Source: an uncultured Candidatus Saccharibacteria bacterium (GTDB taxonomy: Bacteria > Patescibacteria > Saccharimonadia > Saccharimonadales > UBA6022). Taken from it: a stretch of 25,184 nt of DNA. The position numbers and the translations under genes are program-made. Positions 14,943-21,104 of the stretch are shown one piece after another. The stretch is taken from assembly GCA_946886725.1 (NCBI GenBank), contig CAMPJF010000001.1, positions 1 to 25,184 of the forward strand, written 5' to 3'. Below the pieces are notes generated by a model. That model did no database searches. It saw only the letters and a list, made by a program, of their open reading frames with translations, and had not been told where the DNA came from. The stretch's first letter is position 1, and each line of letters opens with the position of its first letter.

Positions 14943-15785
14943 CTATGTCATTAATTTTAGTTTTTCATATTCCTCGTACCTATTGTATTTATTGATTAGT
15001 TGCCTATCCAAGTATCCGAACTTGAAGATACGAAATTTCGCATTTTTTTCAAGAAATATAACCATACTAGCTAATACTTCTAAGGATATAGTCAAAGTTT
15101 CCTTTTTACTACCTAGATCCTGACCGCCACCCCACCTCTCCTCAAAGTCTTTACTCATGCTAATCGCTGCAATAACAGAAGCGCTAGCATGTGCACCGTC
15201 GCATAAAAGTAAATAAGAATTGAAATATAGTTCACCGAAAAAAGGGCATCCGGTATGTTTGAGTAATGACTCGCTCATAGACCTTAGGTCTGGCATGGGC
15301 TTCAGGGGAAAGCCCATTTTGGATGTATCTAGAATTGCATCATTATACTTATCAATCAATAAGCTAAACATTTCAGGTGTGTATTTAACCTTAGTATAGG
15401 TTGTATTTACAAACTGTTGATATTTCTTTGTGTTATCTAGCATCGACTTATCCGCATCATACATAAAACGCACCATATTAGACAAATCGTCAGCAATGTA
15501 AATGTAAGAAATATTTAAATATGCTTCAATTAAAGACCTCAGCAGAATCATCGCACCATCTACATGACCACTCTCAACAAGTAAGCCAATTGAATTTGCT
15601 TGACGTGCAGTAGCAAATAATCCGCCCATGCCTGATACTGTTCGTGGTTTAGGGTGACGGCTAATCGAAACCCTCCACTTTTCGTGAGTAATAACAATAT
15701 CTGCAACAACTTTATTTAAGTCCTCTAATAACACCGCTTCTTCATGGGTCAAATTAACTTCTATCACTTTATCGATCATAGACAT
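14943..15785 (-). CDS. DUF5677 family protein
   Basis: The core S-I-G-L-L-V-E-S-G-H-V-D-G-A-M-I-L-L-R-S, continuing L-I-E-A-Y (about residues 65-90), is characteristic of DUF5677, an all-helical family with arginine-glutamate positions that recall HEPN-like proteins. The rest is helical, with two HASA-S and E-KN-AKF blocks near the end. The family is uncharacterised in detail and often sits in accessory regions; a defensive role here is inference from the OLD gene in the same strand. ATG 15785 follows TTTGCTATAAT by six bases, a leaderless start. A divergent noncoding region of over 300 bp lies upstream. Confidence 0.75.
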   Translation of the reverse strand: MSMIDKVIEVNLTHEEAVLLEDLNKVVADIVITHEKWRVSISRHPKPRTVSGMGGLFATARQANSIGLLVESGHVDGAMILLRSLIEAYLNISYIYIADDLSNMVRFMYDADKSMLDNTKKYQQFVNTTYTKVKYTPEMFSLLIDKYNDAILDTSKMGFPLKPMPDLRSMSESLLKHTGCPFFGELYFNSYLLLCDGAHASASVIAAISMSKDFEERWGGGQDLGSKKETLTISLEVLASMVIFLEKNAKFRIFKFGYLDRQLINKYNRYEEYEKLKLMT

Positions 15786-15791
15786 AATGGA

Positions 15792-15802
15792 ATTATAGCA
15801 AA
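15792..15802 (-). promoter_or_regulatory. Extended -10 box for a leaderless DUF5677 mRNA
   Basis: TTTGCTATAAT on the minus strand (TATAAT at 15792-15797), six bases from ATG 15785. Confidence 0.75.
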
Positions 15803-15861
15803 TATGGTTCTTGTGATGGTCGCGCGCAAGAGACTTGCTTAATAGTTATATATTTAGAAAA

Positions 15862-15931
15862 GTTTCAACGGCTTGGAAGCCGATATGCACGCCATATTGT
15901 GGTGTGCTAGAATCGAGCTTGCCGTTGAAAC
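15862..15931 (+). ncRNA. Long hairpin, possible structured RNA
   Basis: GTTTCAACGGC (15862-15872) pairs perfectly with GCCGTTGAAAC (15921-15931). Inside, AAGCCGAT pairs with ATCGAGCTT (one bulged A), and GCACGCC pairs with GGTGTGC (one G-U), giving about 26 pairs in one long arm. The G-U pair favours the plus strand. A competing pairing, AAGTTTCA (15860-15867) with TGAAACTT (15936-15943), would break the base of the arm. No ORF of quality lies here. It may be an RNA or a protein-binding inverted repeat. Confidence 0.5.
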
Positions 15932-15961
15932 ATGGTGAAACTTTCGCCAGCGACCTAAAAG

Positions 15962-15970
15962 TGATATAAT
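15962..15970 (+). promoter_or_regulatory. Extended -10 box, possible ncRNA promoter
   Basis: TGATATAAT (TATAAT at 15965-15970) with no convincing -35. Transcription would start near 15977 and run into a noncoding stretch. Confidence 0.5.
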
Positions 15971-15976
15971 ACATTT

Positions 15977-16105
15977 CATAAGTCGGATATTGTCAAGGCA
16001 AAATACAAGACCTACAAACCCTGGAATAATTGGGCAGGCAAATTTCAAGTCCTACAATCGACACCGCAACAAAAAAGTTAAATCTTTGCGTTGTTTTTGG
16101 TGTCG
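15977..16105 (+). ncRNA. Candidate small RNA with two 40-base-period repeats
   Basis: GGCAAAATACAAG+ACCTACAA at 15997-16017 recurs as GGCAAATTTCAAG+TCCTACAA at 16037-16057, 18 of 21 bases identical and 40 bases apart. Downstream, 16059-16105 folds as nested stems: CGACACC/GGTGTCG, CAAC/GTTG and AAAG/CTTT, with T5 on the 3' side. A -10 box lies upstream. No protein frame fits. Small repeat RNAs of this kind occur beside defence and type III toxin-antitoxin genes, but no toxin is recognised on this strand. Confidence 0.4.
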
Positions 16106-16309
16106 CCCTACTATTCGGTCAACTACTTAAGCCTCCAAAGATGTAACCTACATTGTTTTGAATAACGCGAATACGTGTTAGGCGGTCACTTTGTTCCCTA
16201 TTTCCGCTTGCCGACAAAATGAGCGAGCTAATTTTATTGAGCTGCGCTACACGAACCACGATCTTAACCAGCTTTGCTAGCAGATCGAGGGTCGCTCCTA
16301 CGGGCTCGG
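16106..16309. other. Noncoding stretch between RNA candidate and R1b hairpin
   Basis: No gene can be supported. A minus-strand open frame covers it but also runs through the terminator hairpin and R1b, so it is treated as fortuitous. Confidence 0.45.
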
Positions 16310-16350
16310 CAAGAAAATAGAACCTACCTGTGGCAGATTCTATTTTCTTG
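16310..16350. terminator. Strong bidirectional hairpin next to R1b
   Basis: CAAGAAAATAGAA (16310-16322) pairs perfectly with TTCTATTTTCTTG (16338-16350), with a short GC-rich inner stem. It directly follows the R1b 3' end on the minus strand, so R1b would end like an RNA gene with its own terminator. Confidence 0.65.
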
Positions 16351-16363
16351 GCAGGGGCACGTG
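16349..16363. repeat. Duplicate of the tRNA-Trp 3' end
   Basis: TGGCAGGGGCACGTG is identical to 16538-16552, the last 15 bases of tRNA-Trp including CCA, in the same orientation 189 bp away. An exact tRNA 3'-end duplicate is the usual trace of an attachment site. The corresponding place in R1a (12193-12201) keeps only GGGCACGTG. Confidence 0.6.
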
Positions 16364-16478
16364 AGATATCTAAAGATATAACTGCGTCACGTTCAGAAAA
16401 GCTAAGAGGTAACTTTTCTGTCCTACTCCTTGTTATCGCACCGCGATCCACTGGCTACGCCATTACGGATCATAGTGC
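16355..16478 (-). repeat. R1b: structured RNA-like repeat, second copy
   Basis: Same orientation and order as R1a. On the minus strand a 12-position stem (16467-16478 with 16438-16449, one A-C mismatch), the AACAAGGAG linker, a 10-bp hairpin (16411-16420 with 16394-16403) with loop ACCTCTT, the ATATC/GATAT hairpin and TCACGTGCCCCTGCCA. Relative to R1a, hairpin pairs 5, 6 and 8 change on both sides and pairs 4 and 9 change to or from G-U. Confidence 0.7.
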
Positions 16479-16500
16479 GACTCAACGCTATCGCTACTAT

Positions 16501-16535
16501 AAAAAACAGACCAACGTAAACGCTGATCTGATTTT
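16501..16535 (-). terminator. Terminator of tRNA-Trp
   Basis: CAGATCAGCG and CGTTGGTCTG (minus strand) form a 10-bp stem with two G-U pairs and a four-base loop, followed by TTTTTT. Confidence 0.8.
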
Positions 16536-16537
16536 TA

Positions 16538-16612
16538 TGGCAGGGGCACGTGGAATCGAACCACGATCCTAGGTTTTGGAGACCCATATACTAACCGTTG
16601 TACTATGCCCCT
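16538..16612 (-). tRNA. tRNA-Trp (CCA)
   Basis: The minus strand folds into a full cloverleaf: acceptor AGGGGCA/TGCCCCT, anticodon loop CTCCAAA with anticodon CCA, T-arm GTGG-TTCGATT-CCAC, discriminator G and an encoded CCA end. A specific terminator follows. Its 3' end is duplicated at 16349-16363. Confidence 0.95.
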
Positions 16613-16657
16613 TTACAGTGCATTATTGTATCAAATTTTAATCGATAATGCGATTGC

Positions 16658-16698
16658 AAAAAAGAAAAGCCCCTCTTTAACCGAAGTTATTGAGGGGC
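16658..16698 (-). terminator. Intrinsic terminator of the 167-aa gene
   Basis: GCCCCTC (16669-16675) pairs with GAGGGGC (16692-16698); an inner TAAC-TTCG-GTTA hairpin caps it, and CTTTTCTTTTTT follows on the minus strand. Confidence 0.85.
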
Positions 16699-16729
16699 CG
16701 TTCGTTGAGAAAAGGCATAATGCTGCGAG

Positions 16730-17233
16730 CTAGTAGTCTATCAACTGGTAATCGTTCCACTCTCGCCGCTCGCGGACGCCCATGTGGCCTGCGCGAACAT
16801 ACTGGACGTCAACGTCAGCGACATCTTCGTAGATGGCTTCCGCAATATCTTCGCAAAAGGCATCGAGGTCGATATCGCGGTTGATGTATCCGATAAGCGC
16901 AACGCGTCCATCGGACGCAACTGCACGGACGCCGATCCTGGGGTCGTACGGCCTGAGCGCACTATCGATGAATACTTTTGCGGCTGCGAGCAGTCCATCG
17001 GTAGCGCCGCCGGTGTGTGCGTAAATGAAGCCATTGAATGCGTCGTCGTAGAACTTGGTTTCGACGAGCGGATCGCCGAATTCGCCAAAAAGCTGGCAAG
17101 CCTCCGGCAGGTGGATAGCCGTGCGAAGATAGCGATCTCGACTGAACGGACGTTCTTCGACTTCAAAATGCGCGACATGACCCCGAATACCTGACGTACT
17201 GGTCGAGTATACGGCAACAGACGTGGCAGTCAT
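16730..17233 (-). CDS. Hypothetical acidic protein, 167 aa
   Basis: I do not recognise this protein. It is acidic, soluble and evenly mixed alpha/beta (RDRYLRTAIHLPEA; DSALRPYDPRIGVRAVASDG; IDLDAFCEDIAEAIYED), with no signal peptide. ATG 17233 is preceded by AAAGGA at a good distance. The frame is open further upstream but that part is leader. The promoter is the best consensus in the window and a strong terminator follows, so high expression as a single gene is likely. An 18-codon leaderless reading frame precedes it with a four-base stop/start overlap. Confidence 0.75.
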   Translation of the reverse strand: MTATSVAVYSTSTSGIRGHVAHFEVEERPFSRDRYLRTAIHLPEACQLFGEFGDPLVETKFYDDAFNGFIYAHTGGATDGLLAAAKVFIDSALRPYDPRIGVRAVASDGRVALIGYINRDIDLDAFCEDIAEAIYEDVADVDVQYVRAGHMGVRERREWNDYQLIDY

Positions 17234-17286
17234 ATTATTTCCTTTGTACTCAATGAACGGAATGGCCAACACGGATGTGGGGTCAT
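17230..17286 (-). CDS. Possible leaderless 18-codon leader ORF
   Basis: The ATG at 17286 lies eight bases after the TATAAT of the consensus promoter, so it would be at or within a base or two of the mRNA 5' end. The frame (MTPHPCWPFRSLSTKEII) stops at a TGA that overlaps the ATG of the 167-aa gene (ATGA). This geometry suggests translational coupling or a leader peptide. It may also be chance in a 55-base leader. Confidence 0.35.
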   Translation of the reverse strand: MTPHPCWPFRSLSTKEII

Positions 17287-17294
17287 TTATGTGC

Positions 17295-17323
17295 ATTATA
17301 GCACAAACATTATAAAATGTCAA
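17295..17323 (-). promoter_or_regulatory. Perfect consensus sigma-70 promoter
   Basis: TTGACA (17318-17323), 17 bases, TATAAT (17295-17300), with TGC before the -10 box. All twelve core positions match the consensus. Confidence 0.88.
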
Positions 17324-17339
17324 TCTATACTCTAGACAA

Positions 17340-17885
17340 CTAGGGGAGCCAGACTTTCCAGATACTATTCTCGTACATCCATACACCTGCATTGCTATTC
17401 CCTGCAGATACACCTAGAATTGCCGGGCAGATAGTTCCCCATCCAGATCCTACCCACGATGCGGTCGGATACGTATTAACAGCACCGTTAACATAGGAGA
17501 ATACGTTGGTCGACGTGCTGCTTGAAATGATGGCGAAATTTGCAGGCTGATAGCTACTGACGGTCGAACAGTACAAGGCATTATATCTAAAGCCCGTGCT
17601 TCCATCGACAAGATGACCACCATACGATCGTTTAGAGGCTTTCAGGCCGAGGGTACTTAGCTGTGCTTCGTTTTGCGGCACTGTGTCGGTTAGAACTTGA
17701 TTAGTCTGCAAAAGTGAGCCCATGTTTCGTAGATCTGTTTTTATGGCAGTGTCATTTGCTCGGTTTTGGACGCCGTTATATGCAACGATACTGATAGCAG
17801 CTAGAATACCAATCACAACAATGACAATCAGCAGTTCGACAATCGTAAAGCCTGTCGTCTGTCGCTGTCGTCGATTTGTATTCAT
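17340..17885 (-). CDS. Type IV pilin / pseudopilin
   Basis: The N-terminus is a class III signal: a basic leader, G12 and then F-T-I-V-E-L-L-I-V-I with the conserved Glu at mature position 5. Prepilin peptidase would cut after G12 and methylate F13. The hydrophobic helix runs to about residue 35, then a variable globular domain with two cysteines near each half (YCST, TICP) that could form a disulfide. With 181 residues it is a normal size for a pilin. No assembly genes (pilB, pilC, pilD) are in the window. In Saccharibacteria such pili serve motility and host contact. Start is ATG 17885, with AAGG upstream at a long distance. Confidence 0.9.
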   Translation of the reverse strand: MNTNRRQRQTTGFTIVELLIVIVVIGILAAISIVAYNGVQNRANDTAIKTDLRNMGSLLQTNQVLTDTVPQNEAQLSTLGLKASKRSYGGHLVDGSTGFRYNALYCSTVSSYQPANFAIISSSTSTNVFSYVNGAVNTYPTASWVGSGWGTICPAILGVSAGNSNAGVWMYENSIWKVWLP

Positions 17886-17964
17886 TAGAGTTCACGCCTT
17901 AATGCATATAGTGCTTATCTTTAAGTGTTATATTAAATGGTAATACTAGTGCTAAGAAAACACA

Positions 17965-18723
17965 ATGACAATAATGAATACACGAAACAAGACAATCAGA
18001 ACCCGTATAAAGTCACAAGCGTGGATAGCCATAGCTGCTATCGCCGGGCTTTTCGTGGCGCTGTTTATCTATAATCTCTATAAACCCAAAAAAGCCTTAC
18101 CACCCCATTCAGTTAGTAATAGTTCCATCCGAGCGATAGACACAACGAGTATCATTAATGACCAGGCGTGGTTTGAGCGGGCGTACGATGAAGGCTTTCG
18201 ACTATATATTCTTCACACGACTAATTGGGGAACGTGCGAAGAATGGTATCGAACCGTCCCTCAAATACAAATGGCGATCGATGCAGGATTGAAAGTCGCT
18301 GCCTATACTCGAGATCCTCGATGCTGGAGACAAGGCATTCTTGCGACACGGCCGTACGTAGACCAATTGCAGTTTTTTGCACTAGACATCGAAACAGTCC
18401 CAGGTGTACCGGCAACGCGTGATATGGTTGAAGGCATTAAAAACCTCGGCGTACGCCCAGTTATCTATACGGGATCCGGCATGTGGGATGACGTACAAAA
18501 GAATCATGATAGGAACTTTTCGGATGTTGCCCTGTGGGATACAAATGTTAGTACATTCGATTATTCAAGCTGGACTGCAGATTATCTACAACCAACACCA
18601 ATTACGTACGGCGGCTGGAATACATCATCGACTATGCGGGTCGGCGTACAGCAGCAGTTTGAGTACACATTGAATGGTATACAAGTTGATCTCAATTCGT
18701 TCGAATCAAGCTTCCTTAAATAA
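17965..18723 (+). CDS. Membrane-anchored GH25-like lysozyme
   Basis: A transmembrane anchor at residues about 19-37 precedes an extracytoplasmic domain with GH25 (lysozyme M1) features in order: D59 at the first strand, F-F-A-L-D-I-E (D141 and E143, likely catalytic pair), P-V-I-Y-T-G-S-G-M-W (165-174), A-L-W-D-T-N (189-194) and G-I-Q-V-D-L-N-S-F (238-246). The family cleaves the MurNAc-GlcNAc bond of peptidoglycan. It may serve own-wall turnover or attack on a host cell. The divergent pilin gene begins 80 bp away. ATG 17965 is used; ATG 17974 is an alternative. It converges with the MscS gene with only 16 bp between stops. Confidence 0.82.
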   Translation: MTIMNTRNKTIRTRIKSQAWIAIAAIAGLFVALFIYNLYKPKKALPPHSVSNSSIRAIDTTSIINDQAWFERAYDEGFRLYILHTTNWGTCEEWYRTVPQIQMAIDAGLKVAAYTRDPRCWRQGILATRPYVDQLQFFALDIETVPGVPATRDMVEGIKNLGVRPVIYTGSGMWDDVQKNHDRNFSDVALWDTNVSTFDYSSWTADYLQPTPITYGGWNTSSTMRVGVQQQFEYTLNGIQVDLNSFESSFLK

Positions 18724-18739
18724 CCCAGAAAGCGATAAT

Positions 18740-19699
18740 CTATTTATCTTTATTAACGCGCACGGCCCGTTTAAAACGACTATCGGCGATTGAATCGGCA
18801 TAGCGAGCGATTGGCTCGTGGACAATCAGACGCTCGGCGCGTTTTTTGTCTTCGTCGATCTCTTTGAGAGCATTTACAAAGTATTTCTCTACCAACCATT
18901 CTCTGCCTGGCGGTGTTTCACCAACAACGGTGATTCGCCATAGATCGTCACTCCAACGTTCGGCATATTTGATACGAAGCGGGCGCGCCATCATCATAGT
19001 GCCTGTCGGAACGGTATTGATCACCTTTTCAATAGCCTGTTCGCCTTTGACGCGGTCACGGACAAAAATATCGACGGCTAGCGTTCGAACGCCACGGGGC
19101 GTCACATGAACGCCATGGATTTGTTGGTTGTGAATCCAGACGACTTCCCCGCTTAAGCTACGGAGGCGCGTGGAGCGCAATGTCAATTCCTCGACAACGC
19201 CAGACACCTCCATAAACGGTTCGATTTTAATAAAGTCACCAACGTTAAACCAGCGTTCTGCGATCATGACCGACCCTGCCGTAACATCGCGAAGAATAAT
19301 ACCAAGCGTTTGACCGGCGATGACGATAAATATCGTACCCGCACCAATAGCTGCGATGCCACTGCGCGATATCGCCCCTTCCCCTGTCGGAGGAGTTATA
19401 ATCTTCCAGGCTATATAGGCAACGACAGCAACGGCGACAACTCGTACAAATGCAACTGTCACGCTGAGGTATGTCTCGACCTGACGTAGGCGTACAACGC
19501 GCTCGTCATCCGACTCATTATCCGTTCGCTTGGCGACCGCTTGAGCGATTCGTATGATTCCGCGTGCCAAAAATCGACTCAGCCAGTAGGTGATGAGAAT
19601 TGTAGCAACTAAAATTAGAACCGAACGGTAAGCGTTTGGCTCGGTCAGGAATTGTTGAATTTCGTGCGTGACGTTGTTGATGTTTGTTTGTTCTAGCAT
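18740..19699 (-). CDS. MscS-type mechanosensitive channel
   Basis: Three hydrophobic segments lie at about residues 25-45, 75-97 and 108-135. They are followed by the MscS signature: F-N-V-G-D-F-I-K-I, G-V-V-E-E-L-T-L-R-S-T-R-L-R and G-E-V-V-W-I-H-N-Q-Q-I, the beta domain that follows the pore helix. The protein releases solutes under hypo-osmotic stress. The third segment is GA-rich (IAAIGAGTIFIVIAGQ), as in pore helices. Two ATG codons are adjacent; 19699 is seven bases from TAAAAT and preferred, 19702 is four bases away. Confidence 0.92.
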   Translation of the reverse strand: MLEQTNINNVTHEIQQFLTEPNAYRSVLILVATILITYWLSRFLARGIIRIAQAVAKRTDNESDDERVVRLRQVETYLSVTVAFVRVVAVAVVAYIAWKIITPPTGEGAISRSGIAAIGAGTIFIVIAGQTLGIILRDVTAGSVMIAERWFNVGDFIKIEPFMEVSGVVEELTLRSTRLRSLSGEVVWIHNQQIHGVHVTPRGVRTLAVDIFVRDRVKGEQAIEKVINTVPTGTMMMARPLRIKYAERWSDDLWRITVVGETPPGREWLVEKYFVNALKEIDEDKKRAERLIVHEPIARYADSIADSRFKRAVRVNKDK

Positions 19700-19706
19700 C
19701 ATCAGT

Positions 19707-19715
19707 ATTTTATCA
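19707..19715 (-). promoter_or_regulatory. -10 box of the MscS gene
   Basis: TGATAAAAT on the minus strand, seven bases before ATG 19699, compatible with a leaderless mRNA. Confidence 0.5.
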
Positions 19716-19795
19716 TTTTCCTAGGATTAACACGAGAGTTATGCCGTTGGAAAAATAATACTTACGCTTTTCAGTGAAATATCTCACAAATAGTG

Positions 19796-19824
19796 TTGTA
19801 AAAGCATAAGCACCGCCCTATAAT
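19796..19824 (+). promoter_or_regulatory. Promoter of the glucan operon
   Basis: TTGTAA (19796-19801) and TATAAT (19819-19824) are separated by 17 bases. The leader of about 50 bases contrasts with the leaderless single genes. Confidence 0.75.
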
Positions 19825-19880
19825 GACAGTAAAGTAGGTATAAAATAGGAGCGTTCGGACTAAGGTTCGTCAACAAAGGT

Positions 19881-21104
19881 ATGAACATACTAATGCTCGG
19901 GTGGGAGCTTCCGCCACACAACAGTGGTGGTCTTGGCGTTGCATGTTACTACATGTCAAAAGCGCTCGCTTTAAAGGGCGCCAAAATCGACTTTGTTGTT
20001 CCCTATCAAGCACATCATCCCGAGTCGGAATTTATGACGATTCATGCCGCAACACCGCTAGGCCCACTTCATCGTAACGGATTAATGGGATCTTATGACA
20101 GCAAGTACCTGCAGCAAATTGGTCTGCAGGCGGCCGATAGTACCTCTTTGTCGGATATGCGTGGTGTCCAGAAGCGCTACGTAGAGTTTGTCGAAGAGAT
20201 GGTTCGCGACACGACTCCTGACGCTATCCATGCTCACGATTGGCTAACAATGGAAGCCGGCATGCGCGCCAAAGAGCTGACCGATGCGCCCCTGATTGTT
20301 CACGTGCATGCAACCGAGTTTGACCGCTCTGGTGAAGTATTTGGCAATCCTATCGTTCACGAAATCGAGTATCAGGGCCTGATGATGGCTGATCGTATTA
20401 TCGCTGTCAGTAATATCACTAAAAGTATTATTGTAAAAAAATACGGCATTCCTGCCGATAAAATTGAGGTCGTCTATAATGCGATTGATGTCGCAAGTAT
20501 GGGTGAACACGAATATGACCGCCGCACCTACAAATATCTGGAATCGCTCAAGGATGAGGGCTACACGGTAATCGCGACGATTACACGTTTTACGATTCAA
20601 AAAGGCCTAACTCATTTTGTTCGCGCCGCCGCCCGCGCCTGCGAAAAGCATCATAAATTAGTATTCCTACTAGCTGGCGATGGTGAACAGCGCGATGAAT
20701 TAATGCGCCTTAGTGCGGAACTGGGTATTTCCGACAAAGTATTCTTTACTGGCTTTGTTCGCGGCAAGCAGTGGCGCGATGCATACAACGTTGCGGATAT
20801 ATTTGTCATGAGCAGTGTTAGTGAACCATTCGGATTAACTGCGCTAGAAGCAGCACATCATAATGCGGCCTTGATTATTTCTCGTCAATCAGGCGTCGGC
20901 GAAGTATTACATAGTATCTTTCGTTACGATTTTTGGGATATTGACGTCCTTGCAGATCAAATCGTTGGTATCGCCACGTCTCCTGCATTGTCGCATGACC
21001 TGAAAGCGAACATAAAGCATGAGTATGCACGCATCTCTTGGTCGGACGTTGCACACCAATGCATGCAGTTATACACGAATATGAAATCGGGAGTTACTGT
21101 ATGA
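19881..21104 (+). CDS. GT4 glycosyltransferase, glucan-synthase-like
   Basis: The 407-residue protein has the GT-B fold: an N-terminal G-W-E-L-P-P-H-N-S-G-G-L-G loop as in glycogen and sucrose synthases, I-H-A-H-D-W-L-T (about 115-122), I-T-R-F-T-I-Q-K-G in the donor domain, and the nucleotide-sugar motif E-P-F-G-L-T-A-L-E-A-A (two glutamates seven apart). It is probably a retaining transferase using an NDP-glucose donor; together with its amylase partners it likely builds or rebuilds an alpha-glucan. It opens a four-gene operon; its TGA overlaps the next ATG by four bases, indicating coupled translation. Confidence 0.9.
   Translation: MNILMLGWELPPHNSGGLGVACYYMSKALALKGAKIDFVVPYQAHHPESEFMTIHAATPLGPLHRNGLMGSYDSKYLQQIGLQAADSTSLSDMRGVQKRYVEFVEEMVRDTTPDAIHAHDWLTMEAGMRAKELTDAPLIVHVHATEFDRSGEVFGNPIVHEIEYQGLMMADRIIAVSNITKSIIVKKYGIPADKIEVVYNAIDVASMGEHEYDRRTYKYLESLKDEGYTVIATITRFTIQKGLTHFVRAAARACEKHHKLVFLLAGDGEQRDELMRLSAELGISDKVFFTGFVRGKQWRDAYNVADIFVMSSVSEPFGLTALEAAHHNAALIISRQSGVGEVLHSIFRYDFWDIDVLADQIVGIATSPALSHDLKANIKHEYARISWSDVAHQCMQLYTNMKSGVTV

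Noticed and set aside
15862..15931. CRISPR-like ends (GTTTCAA...TTGAAAC)
   Set aside because: Only one copy exists, with no spacers or cas genes; the ends are the two arms of a single long hairpin.
15854..16048. Minus-strand 64-codon frame upstream of DUF5677
   Set aside because: It lies across the hairpin and the direct repeats, with no start signal and an improbable composition.
16119..16451. Minus-strand open frame of 110 codons, similar in part to a frame over R1a
   Set aside because: It runs through the perfect terminator hairpin and R1b, lacks start signals, and the R1a counterpart meets stops outside the repeat; the shared peptide follows from the shared RNA-like repeat.
16741..17217. 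Alternative frames of 136-158 codons over the 167-residue gene
   Set aside because: They are shadows; only the frame starting at 17233 has AAAGGA, a consensus promoter and a following terminator.
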